Shown piece by piece: positions 9,341 through 17,893 of a stretch of 64,000 nt of DNA. Position 1 is the first letter of the stretch, and each line of letters opens with the position of its first letter. A program made the translations under genes and the position numbers. The notes under the pieces are model-generated. The model did not search any database. It saw only the letters and a program-made list of their open reading frames with translations, and was not told the DNA's origin. Origin of the DNA: Komarekiella atlantica HA4396-MV6 (GTDB lineage: Bacteria; Cyanobacteriota; Cyanobacteriia; Cyanobacteriales; Nostocaceae); assembly GCA_019359395.1 (NCBI GenBank), contig JAHHHK010000021.1, positions 62,001 to 126,000 of the forward strand, written 5' to 3'.

Positions 9341-10417
9341 ATGCAAAAAATAAAGCCTTGGCTACAAAATTTATTGCTCATGTTGGCTGGAGTTCTAGTT
9401 GGGCTGTTGATTGTTGAAACTTTTGCCATTAGTACGGGAGTTGCTGCCCCGCAGAAGTCTAAGGCGCAAATTTTTTATCAATTTATTCAACCGGATGCCC
9501 AATTAGGCTACAAGCCAAAATCAAACCTTAAAGACTTTAAAACTGTTTGGCAAGAAGCAAAAGTTGCAGAGGTTGCTAATACAGATAGTTATGGATTTCG
9601 CAATTTGGGAAGAGATTACACAAAATCTGACTTGTATTTTATTGGAGATTCATTTACATGGGGTCAATGGGTCAGTGAGGAAAAAACATTTCCCCGACTT
9701 ATTGAATCAGAATTAAAACAATCAGTAATTAACTTAGGTGTTCCGGGTTATTCTTTTGCCCAATACGAAACATTATTTAATGAATTTATAGCCAAATATA
9801 AACCGAATACAGTAATCTTATCTATAGTTGCTAATGATTTGACTAACTATTCATCTGATATTGGTCAAAAGATATACGATACACTTAAAGCAAGAAGTTT
9901 TTCACCTTGGTATGAAAAAACGTTTTTGTACGAGTTTGTATTGAAAACTAACAAAAAAAGCTTGCAGATACCTATCTCTAAAGAAGCAAAAAATGGTTTA
10001 ACTCTATTTGATTTATCGCTGGCGCAACCTGAATCGGGTGTTGGTGTGGATAGCGACTATTTGACCTCTGATGGTGTTGTAAAAGTAGAAGCGGCATTAT
10101 CACGCATCATTAACTTGACCAAAAAAAATCAAGTTAAGCTGTTTGTTTTTCTTGTACCTTCAAAAGAATCAGCATATATCAACGATTACGTCCAGTTATT
10201 TCCTGATGATGTAACTTTGCTGAAAAATGAAGAAATTGGGTATAAACGATTATGTGATCTCGCTAAATCTAAAGAGGTAAACTGTATCAATTTAACTGAT
10301 AATTTTAGGAAAAATACTAAGCAAGAAAAACTTTATTTTGATATCGATGGTCATTGGAACCCTGCGGGACATCAACTAGCCGCTAAGGCGATTTTAGATA
10401 CTCTAAATAATTCGTAA
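9341..10417 (+). CDS. SGNH/GDSL hydrolase-like protein
   Basis: A 358-residue protein with an N-terminal membrane anchor at about residues 10-32. SGNH blocks are clear: FIGDSFTWG (S104), NLGVPGYSF, VANDL and DGHWNPAGH (D336, H338). It is a distant paralogue of the preceding protein and the third SGNH member of the cluster. The 117-base gap before it contains an AACCACAGATAAACACA repeat also found at 17741, so it may have its own promoter or be a later addition. The natural substrate is unknown; esterase or acyltransferase activity is equally possible. Confidence 0.85.
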   Translation: MQKIKPWLQNLLLMLAGVLVGLLIVETFAISTGVAAPQKSKAQIFYQFIQPDAQLGYKPKSNLKDFKTVWQEAKVAEVANTDSYGFRNLGRDYTKSDLYFIGDSFTWGQWVSEEKTFPRLIESELKQSVINLGVPGYSFAQYETLFNEFIAKYKPNTVILSIVANDLTNYSSDIGQKIYDTLKARSFSPWYEKTFLYEFVLKTNKKSLQIPISKEAKNGLTLFDLSLAQPESGVGVDSDYLTSDGVVKVEAALSRIINLTKKNQVKLFVFLVPSKESAYINDYVQLFPDDVTLLKNEEIGYKRLCDLAKSKEVNCINLTDNFRKNTKQEKLYFDIDGHWNPAGHQLAAKAILDTLNNS

Positions 10418-10430
10418 TTCGTAATTCGTA
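10411..10430. repeat. TTCGTAA heptamer repeat (about 3 copies)
   Basis: Directly after the stop codon at 10417 the sequence repeats TTCGTAA nearly three times. This is one of the short tandemly repeated sequences typical of heterocystous cyanobacteria. Confidence 0.8.
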
Positions 10431-10482
10431 GTTAATTCAAATTCCAAGTTTTTAAATTCGTTCTGAAAAAATCAAAAAGCAA

Positions 10483-11448
10483 ATGACAATGAGCCAAACA
10501 ACCACAGAGGAAATATCTAATGAGATGCCACCGATCGCAATGGAACCTCAAGACGCTTCTGGGCGTATTCCTTATCCTCCACCAACCCCATATCCAATGA
10601 TGGGGCCTGCTTCACTAGACGATATGCCGTCCTTTGCGATGGATGGCGAAAATCTTCGAGGTTATTCTCAGTACGGTGTTGCTGCAACTTCAGGGGCAGA
10701 AAATCGGCTAGATGTCTTTACCATTGGTAAAGATAGTGCTGTGTACCACAAAAAGTGGAATGGTTCAACCTGGAGTGATTGGGAAAGGCTGGGAGGGTAC
10801 TGTCTTTCTGCACCAGCGGCGGTTTCGAGAGGAGGGAACCGGATTGATATCTTTGTGATTGGGGGCGATCGCTCCGTCTACCATAAAAACTGGGATGGCT
10901 CAACCTGGAGCGATTGGCTAAATCTTGGGGGCTACTCTCAGTTTGGTGTCGCCGCTGCTTCTTGGGGAGAGAATCGCCTGGATCTTTTCATCGTCAACTG
11001 GGATGGTGCGATGTACCACAAGTATTGGGATGGCTCAATCTGGAGTGATTGGGAAAAGCTTGGTGGTTACTGTATTTCTACACCAGCGGCGGTTTCTTGG
11101 GGATTAAATCGGATTGACACCTTTGCCTTGGGTAGCGATCGCGCTGTCTACCACAAGTGCTGGGATGGCTCAAATTGGGTTGGTTGGGAAAAACTTGGTG
11201 GCTACTCTCAGTATGGTGTTGCGGCTGCTTCTGGGGCAGAAAATCGGCTAGATATTTATATCATCAGCCGTAATGGTGCGGTGTACCACAAATGCTGGGA
11301 TGGCTCAAACTGGGTTGGTTGGGACAATCTCGGTGGCTATTCTATTGCTGCACCGGCTGCGGTTTCTTCGACAGCAAACCGGGTTGATACTTTTGTTTTG
11401 GGGAGCGATCGCGCAGTCTATCACAAGTGGTATAGCGTAGCTGATTAA
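10483..11448 (+). CDS. PLL-type beta-propeller repeat protein (lectin-like)
   Basis: A 321-residue protein. After an unrelated proline/methionine-rich head of about 55 residues come six units of about 45 residues, each ending YHK.WDGS.WS.WE.LGG. The units alternate: odd ones contain YGVAA..GENRLD, even ones SAPAAVSR.NRID. This is the blade pattern of Photorhabdus PLL/PHL fucose-binding lectins, seven-bladed propellers; six full blades plus the head may close the ring. No signal peptide is evident. The product is probably a sugar-binding or scaffold protein. A near copy follows at 11491. RBS is weak and a second ATG at 10489 is possible. Confidence 0.75.
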   Translation: MTMSQTTTEEISNEMPPIAMEPQDASGRIPYPPPTPYPMMGPASLDDMPSFAMDGENLRGYSQYGVAATSGAENRLDVFTIGKDSAVYHKKWNGSTWSDWERLGGYCLSAPAAVSRGGNRIDIFVIGGDRSVYHKNWDGSTWSDWLNLGGYSQFGVAAASWGENRLDLFIVNWDGAMYHKYWDGSIWSDWEKLGGYCISTPAAVSWGLNRIDTFALGSDRAVYHKCWDGSNWVGWEKLGGYSQYGVAAASGAENRLDIYIISRNGAVYHKCWDGSNWVGWDNLGGYSIAAPAAVSSTANRVDTFVLGSDRAVYHKWYSVAD

Positions 11449-11460
11449 GAGTATGTCTCA

Positions 11461-11481
11461 CGCAAAGGCGCAAAGGCGCAA
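11461..11481. repeat. GCGCAAAG tandem repeat
   Basis: The gap between the two propeller genes carries three copies of a GCGCAAAG-like unit. The same word family recurs at about 14230-14275 and 16360-16385 in the opposite sense. Confidence 0.7.
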
Positions 11482-11490
11482 AGAATATAC

Positions 11491-12378
11491 ATGACAACAA
11501 GCTATTTAACTACAGCAGCAATCGGTATGCCATTTCCGGCAATGAGTCATGCCTCAACAGCAGATATGCCCACATTTTCTACGGATGGGGAATATTTAGA
11601 CGGATACTGTCAGTATGGTGTAACAGCCGCTTCTTGGGGAGAAAATCGGCTAGATGTTTTGCTCACCGCTAGTATTGGCCCTCTGTGGCATAAGTGGTGG
11701 GATGGCTCAACTTGGAGCGATTGGCAAAGGCTGGGTGGTTATTGTGTTTCCGCGCCAGCGGCGGTTTCTTGGGGTACGAACCGCATTGACACCTTCGTTT
11801 TGGGTAGCGATCGCGCTACATACCGTACATGGTGGGATGGTTCAAGGTGGAGTCGTTGGGAAAACCTTGGCGGGTACTCCCATTATGGTGTCGCCGCCGC
11901 TTCTGGTGGTGAGAATCGGCTAGATATTTTTACTGTTGGTATTGATGGCGCAATGTACCACAAGCGTTGGAATGGTTCAGCTTGGGATGAGTGGGATAAT
12001 CTCGGAGGTTACTGTTTTTCTGCACCAGCGGCGGTTGCTCGCGGTATGGACTGCATTGACACTTTCGTTTTAGGGGGGGATGGTGCGATCTACCACAAGG
12101 GGTGGGATGGTTCAAGGTGGAGTAATTGGGAAAACCTTGGAGGGTATTGCCAGTATGGTGTCGCCGCCACTTCTGGCTCAGAAAATCAGCTAGATATCTT
12201 TACTGTTGGCTGTGATGGTGCAATGTACCGCAAAGGGTGGGATGGTTCAACCTGGGGTGATTGGCAGCATCTTGGAGGTTACTGTACTTCTGCACCGGCT
12301 GCGGTTTCTCGGAGTGCGAACCGGATTGATACTTTTGTTGCGGGTGGCGATCGCGCCGTATACCACAAGTGTTACTAA
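11491..12378 (+). CDS. PLL-type beta-propeller repeat protein (second copy)
   Basis: A 295-residue paralogue of the preceding gene with a shorter head (TADMPTFSTDGEYL against DDMPSFAMDGENL) and six alternating blades. Blade 1 has lost the YHK motif (LWHKWW) and blade 2 reads YRTWW, so the outer binding sites have diverged. Each blade keeps WDGS.W and LGG. Even blades carry a Cys in GGYC, giving a regular Cys spacing. It is followed by the radical SAM gene 69 bases downstream. Lectin function is inferred from the fold family only. Confidence 0.75.
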   Translation: MTTSYLTTAAIGMPFPAMSHASTADMPTFSTDGEYLDGYCQYGVTAASWGENRLDVLLTASIGPLWHKWWDGSTWSDWQRLGGYCVSAPAAVSWGTNRIDTFVLGSDRATYRTWWDGSRWSRWENLGGYSHYGVAAASGGENRLDIFTVGIDGAMYHKRWNGSAWDEWDNLGGYCFSAPAAVARGMDCIDTFVLGGDGAIYHKGWDGSRWSNWENLGGYCQYGVAATSGSENQLDIFTVGCDGAMYRKGWDGSTWGDWQHLGGYCTSAPAAVSRSANRIDTFVAGGDRAVYHKCY

Positions 12379-12447
12379 ACTCATTCACTCCACTCACGAA
12401 TCAACGATTGTATTGAGTAGTTGTTGATATTTTAGGAACTTAAAACC

Positions 12448-13128
12448 ATGTATATTTATCAAGTTGAAATATCCAACTTTTGTAATCTAACTTGCTCTTA
12501 CTGTCCTCATCCTACTCAAAGTAGAGCAAAAGGAAATATGTCATTTTCTACATTTGTAGATGTTGTTGAATTAGCAATTGAATGTGGACAAGAAACTTTA
12601 TTTCTGAATAATTTTGGAGAACCCCTACTTCACCCAGAATTATTCGAGTTTATTTCCTATGCGAAAACGAAGGGAATTGAGTGCAATTTTATAACCAACG
12701 GTATACTCCTTGATGAGGTGATGGCATGGCGCTTATCTGAATTAGGCGTACGTGATATTTATCTTTCGGAACACCTTGCAGGACAAAAAGAACGTATTCA
12801 AGAAATGCTTGAGGATAATTCTATTCCTTTGTCTATTGTCTATACCTATAATCCTCATAAGCAGGAAAAGCATGACTGGGCTGGTCAAGTTGTTTCTAAA
12901 ACGACATCTACTCAAACTTTAATTCAGGAAAAACAGCTTAAGCCATGTATTTTTGAAACGAAAAAGCGAGTTGCAATTTTGTGGGATGGAAGTATCAATA
13001 CTTGTTGTATAGATGTTAACGGTACAGGTATTGTTGGCTCTGTTAAAGATTATCTTGGCAAAACTAATGAGTATGAATTTCAGCCATTTGCCCTATGCAA
13101 TACTTGTGATTTGATGCGTGAAGAATAA
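12448..13128 (+). CDS. Small radical SAM protein with C-terminal cysteine cluster
   Basis: A 226-residue protein, short for a radical SAM/SPASM enzyme. The 4Fe-4S motif CNLTCSYC (C12, C16, C19) opens the protein, followed by NNFGEPLLHPEL, the SAM-binding GEP motif, and ITNGILL. The C-terminal part has NTCCIDV and CNTC near the end, a reduced SPASM/twitch-like cluster. RBS AGGAACT lies 8 bases before the ATG. Radical SAM proteins of this kind often modify peptides or sugars; no small precursor peptide is seen next to it. The adjacent propeller proteins and 2OG oxygenases are possible pathway partners. Confidence 0.85.
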   Translation: MYIYQVEISNFCNLTCSYCPHPTQSRAKGNMSFSTFVDVVELAIECGQETLFLNNFGEPLLHPELFEFISYAKTKGIECNFITNGILLDEVMAWRLSELGVRDIYLSEHLAGQKERIQEMLEDNSIPLSIVYTYNPHKQEKHDWAGQVVSKTTSTQTLIQEKQLKPCIFETKKRVAILWDGSINTCCIDVNGTGIVGSVKDYLGKTNEYEFQPFALCNTCDLMREE

Positions 13129-13219
13129 TTAATAGTTTGTCAAAAAACCTTTACTTTTGTACAGAAACGCTATTAATTACCCAAAAGAAAATTATCAATT
13201 TTTTAGGAATTTTTTAACT

Positions 13220-14224
13220 ATGACCTCAATTAATGAACTGACACAAACAGCTGTCTCAACACAGATTCCTGTCATTGACTTTCACCCATTTATTGCGGGT
13301 GACAGCAGTGCCAAAGCAGCAGTTGCTAACCAAATCTCTCGTGCTATTCAAGAGGTGGGCTGTTTTTACTTAAAAAATGGTGTTCGCCAAAATTCAATTG
13401 ACCAAGCCTTTGCCCAAGCCGAGAGGTTTTTTGCACTCCCATTAGAAGAAAAACAGAAAGTTGCTTCAGCAGTAACCGGGCGTAGCCGGGGGTACATACC
13501 CTTTGAGAAAATGTTCATTGGTAATCAACCAGGACAGTTACACGAGTCTTTTAGTTTTGCCAATGAACTTGATCCAAATAAAGCCGGAGTTGATAGTTAT
13601 GCAGAGGCGTTAGATGTTCCTAATCAATGGCCGCAAAATCCGCCGGAATTTCGTCAAGTCATGGAGCAATTTTTCTTTGCTTGTCAGGAATCAGCTTTGA
13701 GCGTGTTGGAAGCATTAGCGATCGCCTTACAACTACCAAGTTCTTATTTTACTAAATTACATTCTCAGCAAAATCACGCCGGGGTTTTCAATTACTATCC
13801 CAACATCTCCCAGGCTCCCAAAACAGGACAAACTCGCTTTTATGAACACACTGATTTAGGCAGTATCACTTTACTTTTTCAGGATCAAGGAGGAGGGCTA
13901 GAGGTATACACACCGACAGGAGAATGGATCACTACTTCTTCGGTTCCTGATACCGTTTTGGTAATGCCGGCAGATATGATGTCACGATGGACAAACGATA
14001 AATTGTGCGCCGCACCTCATCGAGTTTCAGTACCAAATGATTTTAAGGCGGTTAAAGAAAGGTACTCATTTAGCTTTTTTGTGATTCCTAATTATGATGT
14101 CGAAGTCACTTGTCTAGAAAGTTGCTTAAAGGCAGATGAATCTCCCAAATATACCCCAACTTTTGTCGGTGATCATCTCCTAAATAGAACCAATGATCGA
14201 GCCACAAAATACGGACGCAGTTGA
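13220..14224 (+). CDS. 2-oxoglutarate/Fe(II) oxygenase, IPNS-like
   Basis: A 334-residue protein starting at the ATG at 13220, preceded by AGGAA; a longer frame back to 13157 lacks conserved residues. The start MTSINEL and segment VIDFHPF match the paralogue at 935. Fe ligands H210, D212 and H267 and the RYS pair R281/S283 are intact. The residue pattern GSITLLFQD after the HTD motif is shared with the partial gene at the left edge and with the next gene. It is the first of the right-hand pair of oxygenases. Confidence 0.92.
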   Translation: MTSINELTQTAVSTQIPVIDFHPFIAGDSSAKAAVANQISRAIQEVGCFYLKNGVRQNSIDQAFAQAERFFALPLEEKQKVASAVTGRSRGYIPFEKMFIGNQPGQLHESFSFANELDPNKAGVDSYAEALDVPNQWPQNPPEFRQVMEQFFFACQESALSVLEALAIALQLPSSYFTKLHSQQNHAGVFNYYPNISQAPKTGQTRFYEHTDLGSITLLFQDQGGGLEVYTPTGEWITTSSVPDTVLVMPADMMSRWTNDKLCAAPHRVSVPNDFKAVKERYSFSFFVIPNYDVEVTCLESCLKADESPKYTPTFVGDHLLNRTNDRATKYGRS

Positions 14225-14294
14225 GTCTAACTCTGCGTACCTTTGCGCTTCCCTCTGCGCCCCTTTGCGTTTATACTCCACCGACTTTTGACTT

Positions 14295-15245
14295 ATGAAC
14301 TCCATTCAAGAACTCGAACAACAAACTACCACTTCCACACAGATTCCCATCCTTGATTTCCATCAGTTTACTGCTGACCAACTATTACAAGCAATTCAAG
14401 AAGTTGGCTGCTTTTATCTAAAAAATTGTGTCCCTCAAAATGCAATTGACCAAGCCTTTAATAATGCCAATGGCTTCTTTGCGCTACCAGAAGCAGAAAA
14501 AAGACAACTCGCCTGGAAAGACGGCGCGGCTCTCGGATACTTTTACACTAAATATAACGGTGACTTTCGGGAAGCCTTCGTATTCGGCGAAGCCGTTTTA
14601 ACAGAACAGATCGATACAAATTCCCCTGTGGCGCAGCAAGTTCATCAACACCTCGCAGATCATCCCGTTTTTCGTGATGCTGTCCAGCAATTATTCACAG
14701 CTTGTCATGACGCTGGTAATCGCATCCTCAAAGCGATCGCAATTGCCTTAAATTTACCAGAATCTTACTTTTGCGATCGCCATCCTCAGCAAGCAGACTA
14801 CGGGCTTTTGCATCGCTACTATGAGGTATCTGAACCCCCGCAACCAGGAGAAGCACGCTTCGAGGAACATACAGACTGGGGTAGTCTCTCCTTACTCTTT
14901 CAGGATGACAATGGTGGGCTAGAAGTCTGCACGAATGCCGGAGAATGGATTGCTGCGCCCCCACTCCCTAACACACCGATAGTCTTTATCGCAGATGTGA
15001 TGCAGCGATGGACAAACGATAAACTCCCTGCTACCAAACATCGGGTACTAATGCCAGCCAATGCCCGTATTCCCGAAAGATACTCCTTAGCTTTCTTTCT
15101 CTCTCCTGGTGATGATACAGAAATTGCTTGTATTGAGACTTGCTTAGGTGCTGGCGAATCTCCTAAATACCCGCCAATCCTAACCAAGGAATTTTACAAG
15201 CAAAAAACCGAAGATTTGGCAAAAAGATTTAACAATGCTCAATGA
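14295..15245 (+). CDS. 2-oxoglutarate/Fe(II) oxygenase, IPNS-like
   Basis: A 316-residue paralogue, slightly shorter because the segment between VIDFHPF-like and YLKN motifs has lost about 13 residues. H192, D194 and H249 bind iron, and R262/S264 form RYS. The catalytic core is closest to the gene cut by the left edge (EVCTNAGEWIAAP in both), which suggests that the two oxygenase pairs arose by block duplication. A short gap with TTTGCG-type repeats separates it from the previous gene. Substrate unknown. Confidence 0.92.
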   Translation: MNSIQELEQQTTTSTQIPILDFHQFTADQLLQAIQEVGCFYLKNCVPQNAIDQAFNNANGFFALPEAEKRQLAWKDGAALGYFYTKYNGDFREAFVFGEAVLTEQIDTNSPVAQQVHQHLADHPVFRDAVQQLFTACHDAGNRILKAIAIALNLPESYFCDRHPQQADYGLLHRYYEVSEPPQPGEARFEEHTDWGSLSLLFQDDNGGLEVCTNAGEWIAAPPLPNTPIVFIADVMQRWTNDKLPATKHRVLMPANARIPERYSLAFFLSPGDDTEIACIETCLGAGESPKYPPILTKEFYKQKTEDLAKRFNNAQ

Positions 15246-15261
15246 AAGGGAATGGGGGACT

Positions 15262-15325
15262 TGTACTGAGCGTACTCCTACGGGGAAGCAAGCTACGCGT
15301 AGCGTCTCGTAGAGAAGTCGAAGTA
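15262..15325. repeat. Dispersed Nostoc-type palindromic repeat
   Basis: The words CTACGGGGAAGCAAGCTACGC and GCGTCTCGTAGAGAAG overlap as short palindromes. The same words recur at 23905-23940, 24095-24180, 28465-28613 and inside the gene at 55066. They are dispersed repeats of this genome, not coding. Confidence 0.7.
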
Positions 15326-15340
15326 ATGGAGAAGTACGAA

Positions 15341-16174
15341 TTACCAATTTTCAAGCAGGGCAATTGGTTCAGATGGTGGAGGGAAAGCAACGTCTAAAGC
15401 ACTCAGTTCTTCTGTAGTGAACTCAAAATCAAGGGCAGCTCGATTCTGTTCAACGTGGGTGATACTACTAGCTTTGGGAAAGACTATCACCTCTTGATGC
15501 AACAACCAAGCGATCGCCACCTGTGCAACTCTTCGCCCGCGCTGTTGGGCAATTTCCTCCAATTTGGGATGTTTGAGTAGTTCACCCTGTAGCAAAGGCG
15601 AATGCGCCATTAAGGAGATTCCTCTTTGCCGACACCAGGATAACAACTTCCACTCACAGTTACGATGCTGCAAATTGTAGGGGACTTGATTTGTCGCAAT
15701 AGCTTCACCTCCGGGTAAAGCAGTGGCCTCTTCCATATCCTCAACATCAAAATTGCCAACGCCATAATCTCGAATCTTGCCCGATTGTTTCAGCGTCTCA
15801 AATGCTGCCAAAGTTTCTGATAACAGTACAGGCCCGCGCCAATGCAGTAAATAAAGGTCGATGTAATCTGTCTGCAACCGTCGCAAACTATTCTCGCAAG
15901 CAGCGATCGCCCCTTGCCCAGTTGCATTGCGAGGAGCAACCTTACTCACAAGAAAGACTGATGAACGACAATTAGCGATCGCTTCGCCAATTAACCTTTC
16001 AGCCCCACCATCACCGTAAATTTCTGCCGTATCAACCAACGTCATTCCCAAATCGATTCCGCGACGCAAAGCAGCAATTTCATTTTCATATTGAGCGATC
16101 GCTTCACCCAATCCCGCAGTCCCCATTCCCAACACTGGCATCAATTGACCAGATGATAAACAAATAGTTTTCAT
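15341..16174 (-). CDS. Aldo/keto reductase
   Basis: A 277-residue TIM-barrel NAD(P)H oxidoreductase of usual length. The tetrad is visible: Asp in LVDTAEIYG, Tyr in the same motif, Lys in LVSKVAP and His in YLLHWRG. The cofactor loop near the C-terminus reads FPKASSITHVEQN, the usual IPKxS...R/N form. It is the only - strand gene in the first 19 kb and ends 95 bases from the oxygenase gene, tail to tail. It may be a general reductase rather than a part of the cluster. Confidence 0.9.
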   Translation of the reverse strand: MKTICLSSGQLMPVLGMGTAGLGEAIAQYENEIAALRRGIDLGMTLVDTAEIYGDGGAERLIGEAIANCRSSVFLVSKVAPRNATGQGAIAACENSLRRLQTDYIDLYLLHWRGPVLLSETLAAFETLKQSGKIRDYGVGNFDVEDMEEATALPGGEAIATNQVPYNLQHRNCEWKLLSWCRQRGISLMAHSPLLQGELLKHPKLEEIAQQRGRRVAQVAIAWLLHQEVIVFPKASSITHVEQNRAALDFEFTTEELSALDVAFPPPSEPIALLENW

Positions 16175-16467
16175 AAGCCATTTTTCAACTTAAAACTTAC
16201 AACCTAGCTCCAATTATTGTCAAATATTTTTGAGCCATAAAACACAGATAATAAATCATTTTCTAATAAAATGTCCAATATTTTACCTGTATATTAACTA
16301 GGGAAAAATCTTGTTTTATCAATATCCTCTCCACCCAGATTATGTAAACAAACTCTTGCGTTCTTCTCCGCGCCTCTGCGCCTCTGCGTGAGAAAAATCT
16401 TAATTTCAAACACCAAACCAACAACCTATTATATTTATCTTTTATCCAAAAATACATCTAATTAATT

Positions 16468-17703
16468 ATGAAAATTGCCTTCTTCGATTACCCCGTCACC
16501 CTAGCCGAACCACCCAAAACTGGAGGAATACGCCTAGTATCCTATGCCTTAGCGCTGCGTTTAGCCCGTGCTGGTCACAAAGTTTTATTCTATGGCTCAA
16601 AAGGCCATTATCAAGAATTTGAATATTACGAAGATGGCATCATTTATCGCCGTATTCCAGACTCATGGTTCGACAAATTACTAGAACCCTTAAACTCTAT
16701 TGATAGCTGGAACCTCTCCCATCCTCAACGACCTTTCTATGCATCTAAATTATTTTTCTGCGAATTTTACCGCCAAGTCGCCCAAGATATTCAAGCGCAG
16801 CAATGTGATGTGATCCACATGAACATTGTTTTTCAATTCGTTCCGCTCATGCGTGCTTATAATCCCCAAGCCAAAATTGTCTTACATATACACAGTGATT
16901 TTCTGCCATTATTCGATCCAGTAATGGTTGAACAGTGTCTTAAGTCAGTCGATTTAGTAATTGGATGCAGCGATTACCTCACAAATCAGGTTCGCAAATA
17001 TTTGCCCCACGTTAAAAGCCAAACCATTTACAACGGCGCAGATATTAATCACTTTACTATTTCTAATAATCACGAGAAAAAAGATACTAAACAAATCCTT
17101 TTTGTAGGTAGAATTTCACCAGAGAAAGGTGTACACATTTTAATTGATGCCTTTAACAAAGTAGTATCTCGTTATCCCCAAGTACAGCTAAAACTCGTCG
17201 GTTCAGAAAACGCCCTAGTGCCGTGGTACACACTAGATAGAGAAGATCCTCAAATTCAGAATCTTCGTCCTTATTACCAAGGTAACTATCGATCGCAATT
17301 ACAAAATCAACTTACTTCTACCGCAGCCAAATCAGTTTTTTTCCTTGGCAAAGTTCCCCATTTCGAGCTATTTGAGTACTATCAGCAAGCAGATATATTT
17401 ATTTTTCCATCTGTGTGGAATGAAGCATTTGGGATGCCGATTGTCGAAGCAATGTCGATGGGATTGCCTGTTATTGCTACGCGTGGGGGTGCTTTCCCCG
17501 AACTGGTAGAGGATGAGAAAACAGGGTTATTAGTCGAACGTGGGGATGCAGATGCCTTAGCCGCAGCAATTCTGCGCCTGCTTGGAGATGACAATCTCAG
17601 AATTGCAATGGGAAAAGCTGGACAAAAACGCGCAGTTGAAAAGTTTGCTTGGGATTATCAGGCAAAAAAGCTAATCAGCAATTATAAAAAGCTTTACTTA
17701 TAG
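16468..17703 (+). CDS. GT4-family glycosyltransferase
   Basis: A 411-residue GT-B fold protein. The N-terminal acceptor domain has TGGIRLVSYALALRL; the C-terminal donor domain has ILFVGRISPEKGVHILIDAF and the EX7E motif in NEAFGMPIVEAMSMG, followed by GGAFPELV. These are retaining glycosyltransferases that use nucleotide sugars. No membrane segment. It lies between the aldo/keto reductase (divergent) and the MFS exporter. Sugar addition to the cluster product is inferred; a role in cell-surface polysaccharide is an alternative. Confidence 0.9.
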   Translation: MKIAFFDYPVTLAEPPKTGGIRLVSYALALRLARAGHKVLFYGSKGHYQEFEYYEDGIIYRRIPDSWFDKLLEPLNSIDSWNLSHPQRPFYASKLFFCEFYRQVAQDIQAQQCDVIHMNIVFQFVPLMRAYNPQAKIVLHIHSDFLPLFDPVMVEQCLKSVDLVIGCSDYLTNQVRKYLPHVKSQTIYNGADINHFTISNNHEKKDTKQILFVGRISPEKGVHILIDAFNKVVSRYPQVQLKLVGSENALVPWYTLDREDPQIQNLRPYYQGNYRSQLQNQLTSTAAKSVFFLGKVPHFELFEYYQQADIFIFPSVWNEAFGMPIVEAMSMGLPVIATRGGAFPELVEDEKTGLLVERGDADALAAAILRLLGDDNLRIAMGKAGQKRAVEKFAWDYQAKKLISNYKKLYL

Positions 17704-17740
17704 CGATTCTCGCATGAGTGAGGTACACCAAGAAGCAATT

Positions 17741-17855
17741 AACCACAGCGAAAAGTTTGCGCGTCCGGGTTTCCCGGCGCAAAACTTTTCAAGACAGATA
17801 AACACAGATAATCATCAGTGTTCATCTGTGTTTATCTGTGGTTCCTTTTTTATTT
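17741..17855. repeat. Large inverted repeat split by a 45-bp palindromic element, terminator-like
   Basis: AACCACAG (17741-17748) plus ATAAACACAGAT (17798-17809) together are the exact reverse complement of 17824-17843, which is followed by CCTTTTTTATTT. The left arm is interrupted at 17749-17793 by a GC-rich palindrome (GAAAAGTTTGCGC against GCGCAAAACTTTTC). ACAG stands on both sides of the insert (17745-17748 and 17794-17797), as a target duplication would. The undisturbed hairpin looks like a terminator for the glycosyltransferase gene. Confidence 0.7.
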
Positions 17856-17893
17856 ATTCACATTTTTGATACACATATATTTAGGAGTTAATC

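Noticed and set aside
10483-12378. WD40 or tectonin proteins
   Set aside because: The repeat has WDGS.W and LGG of the PLL-lectin type and lacks the GH and WD ends of WD40 units.
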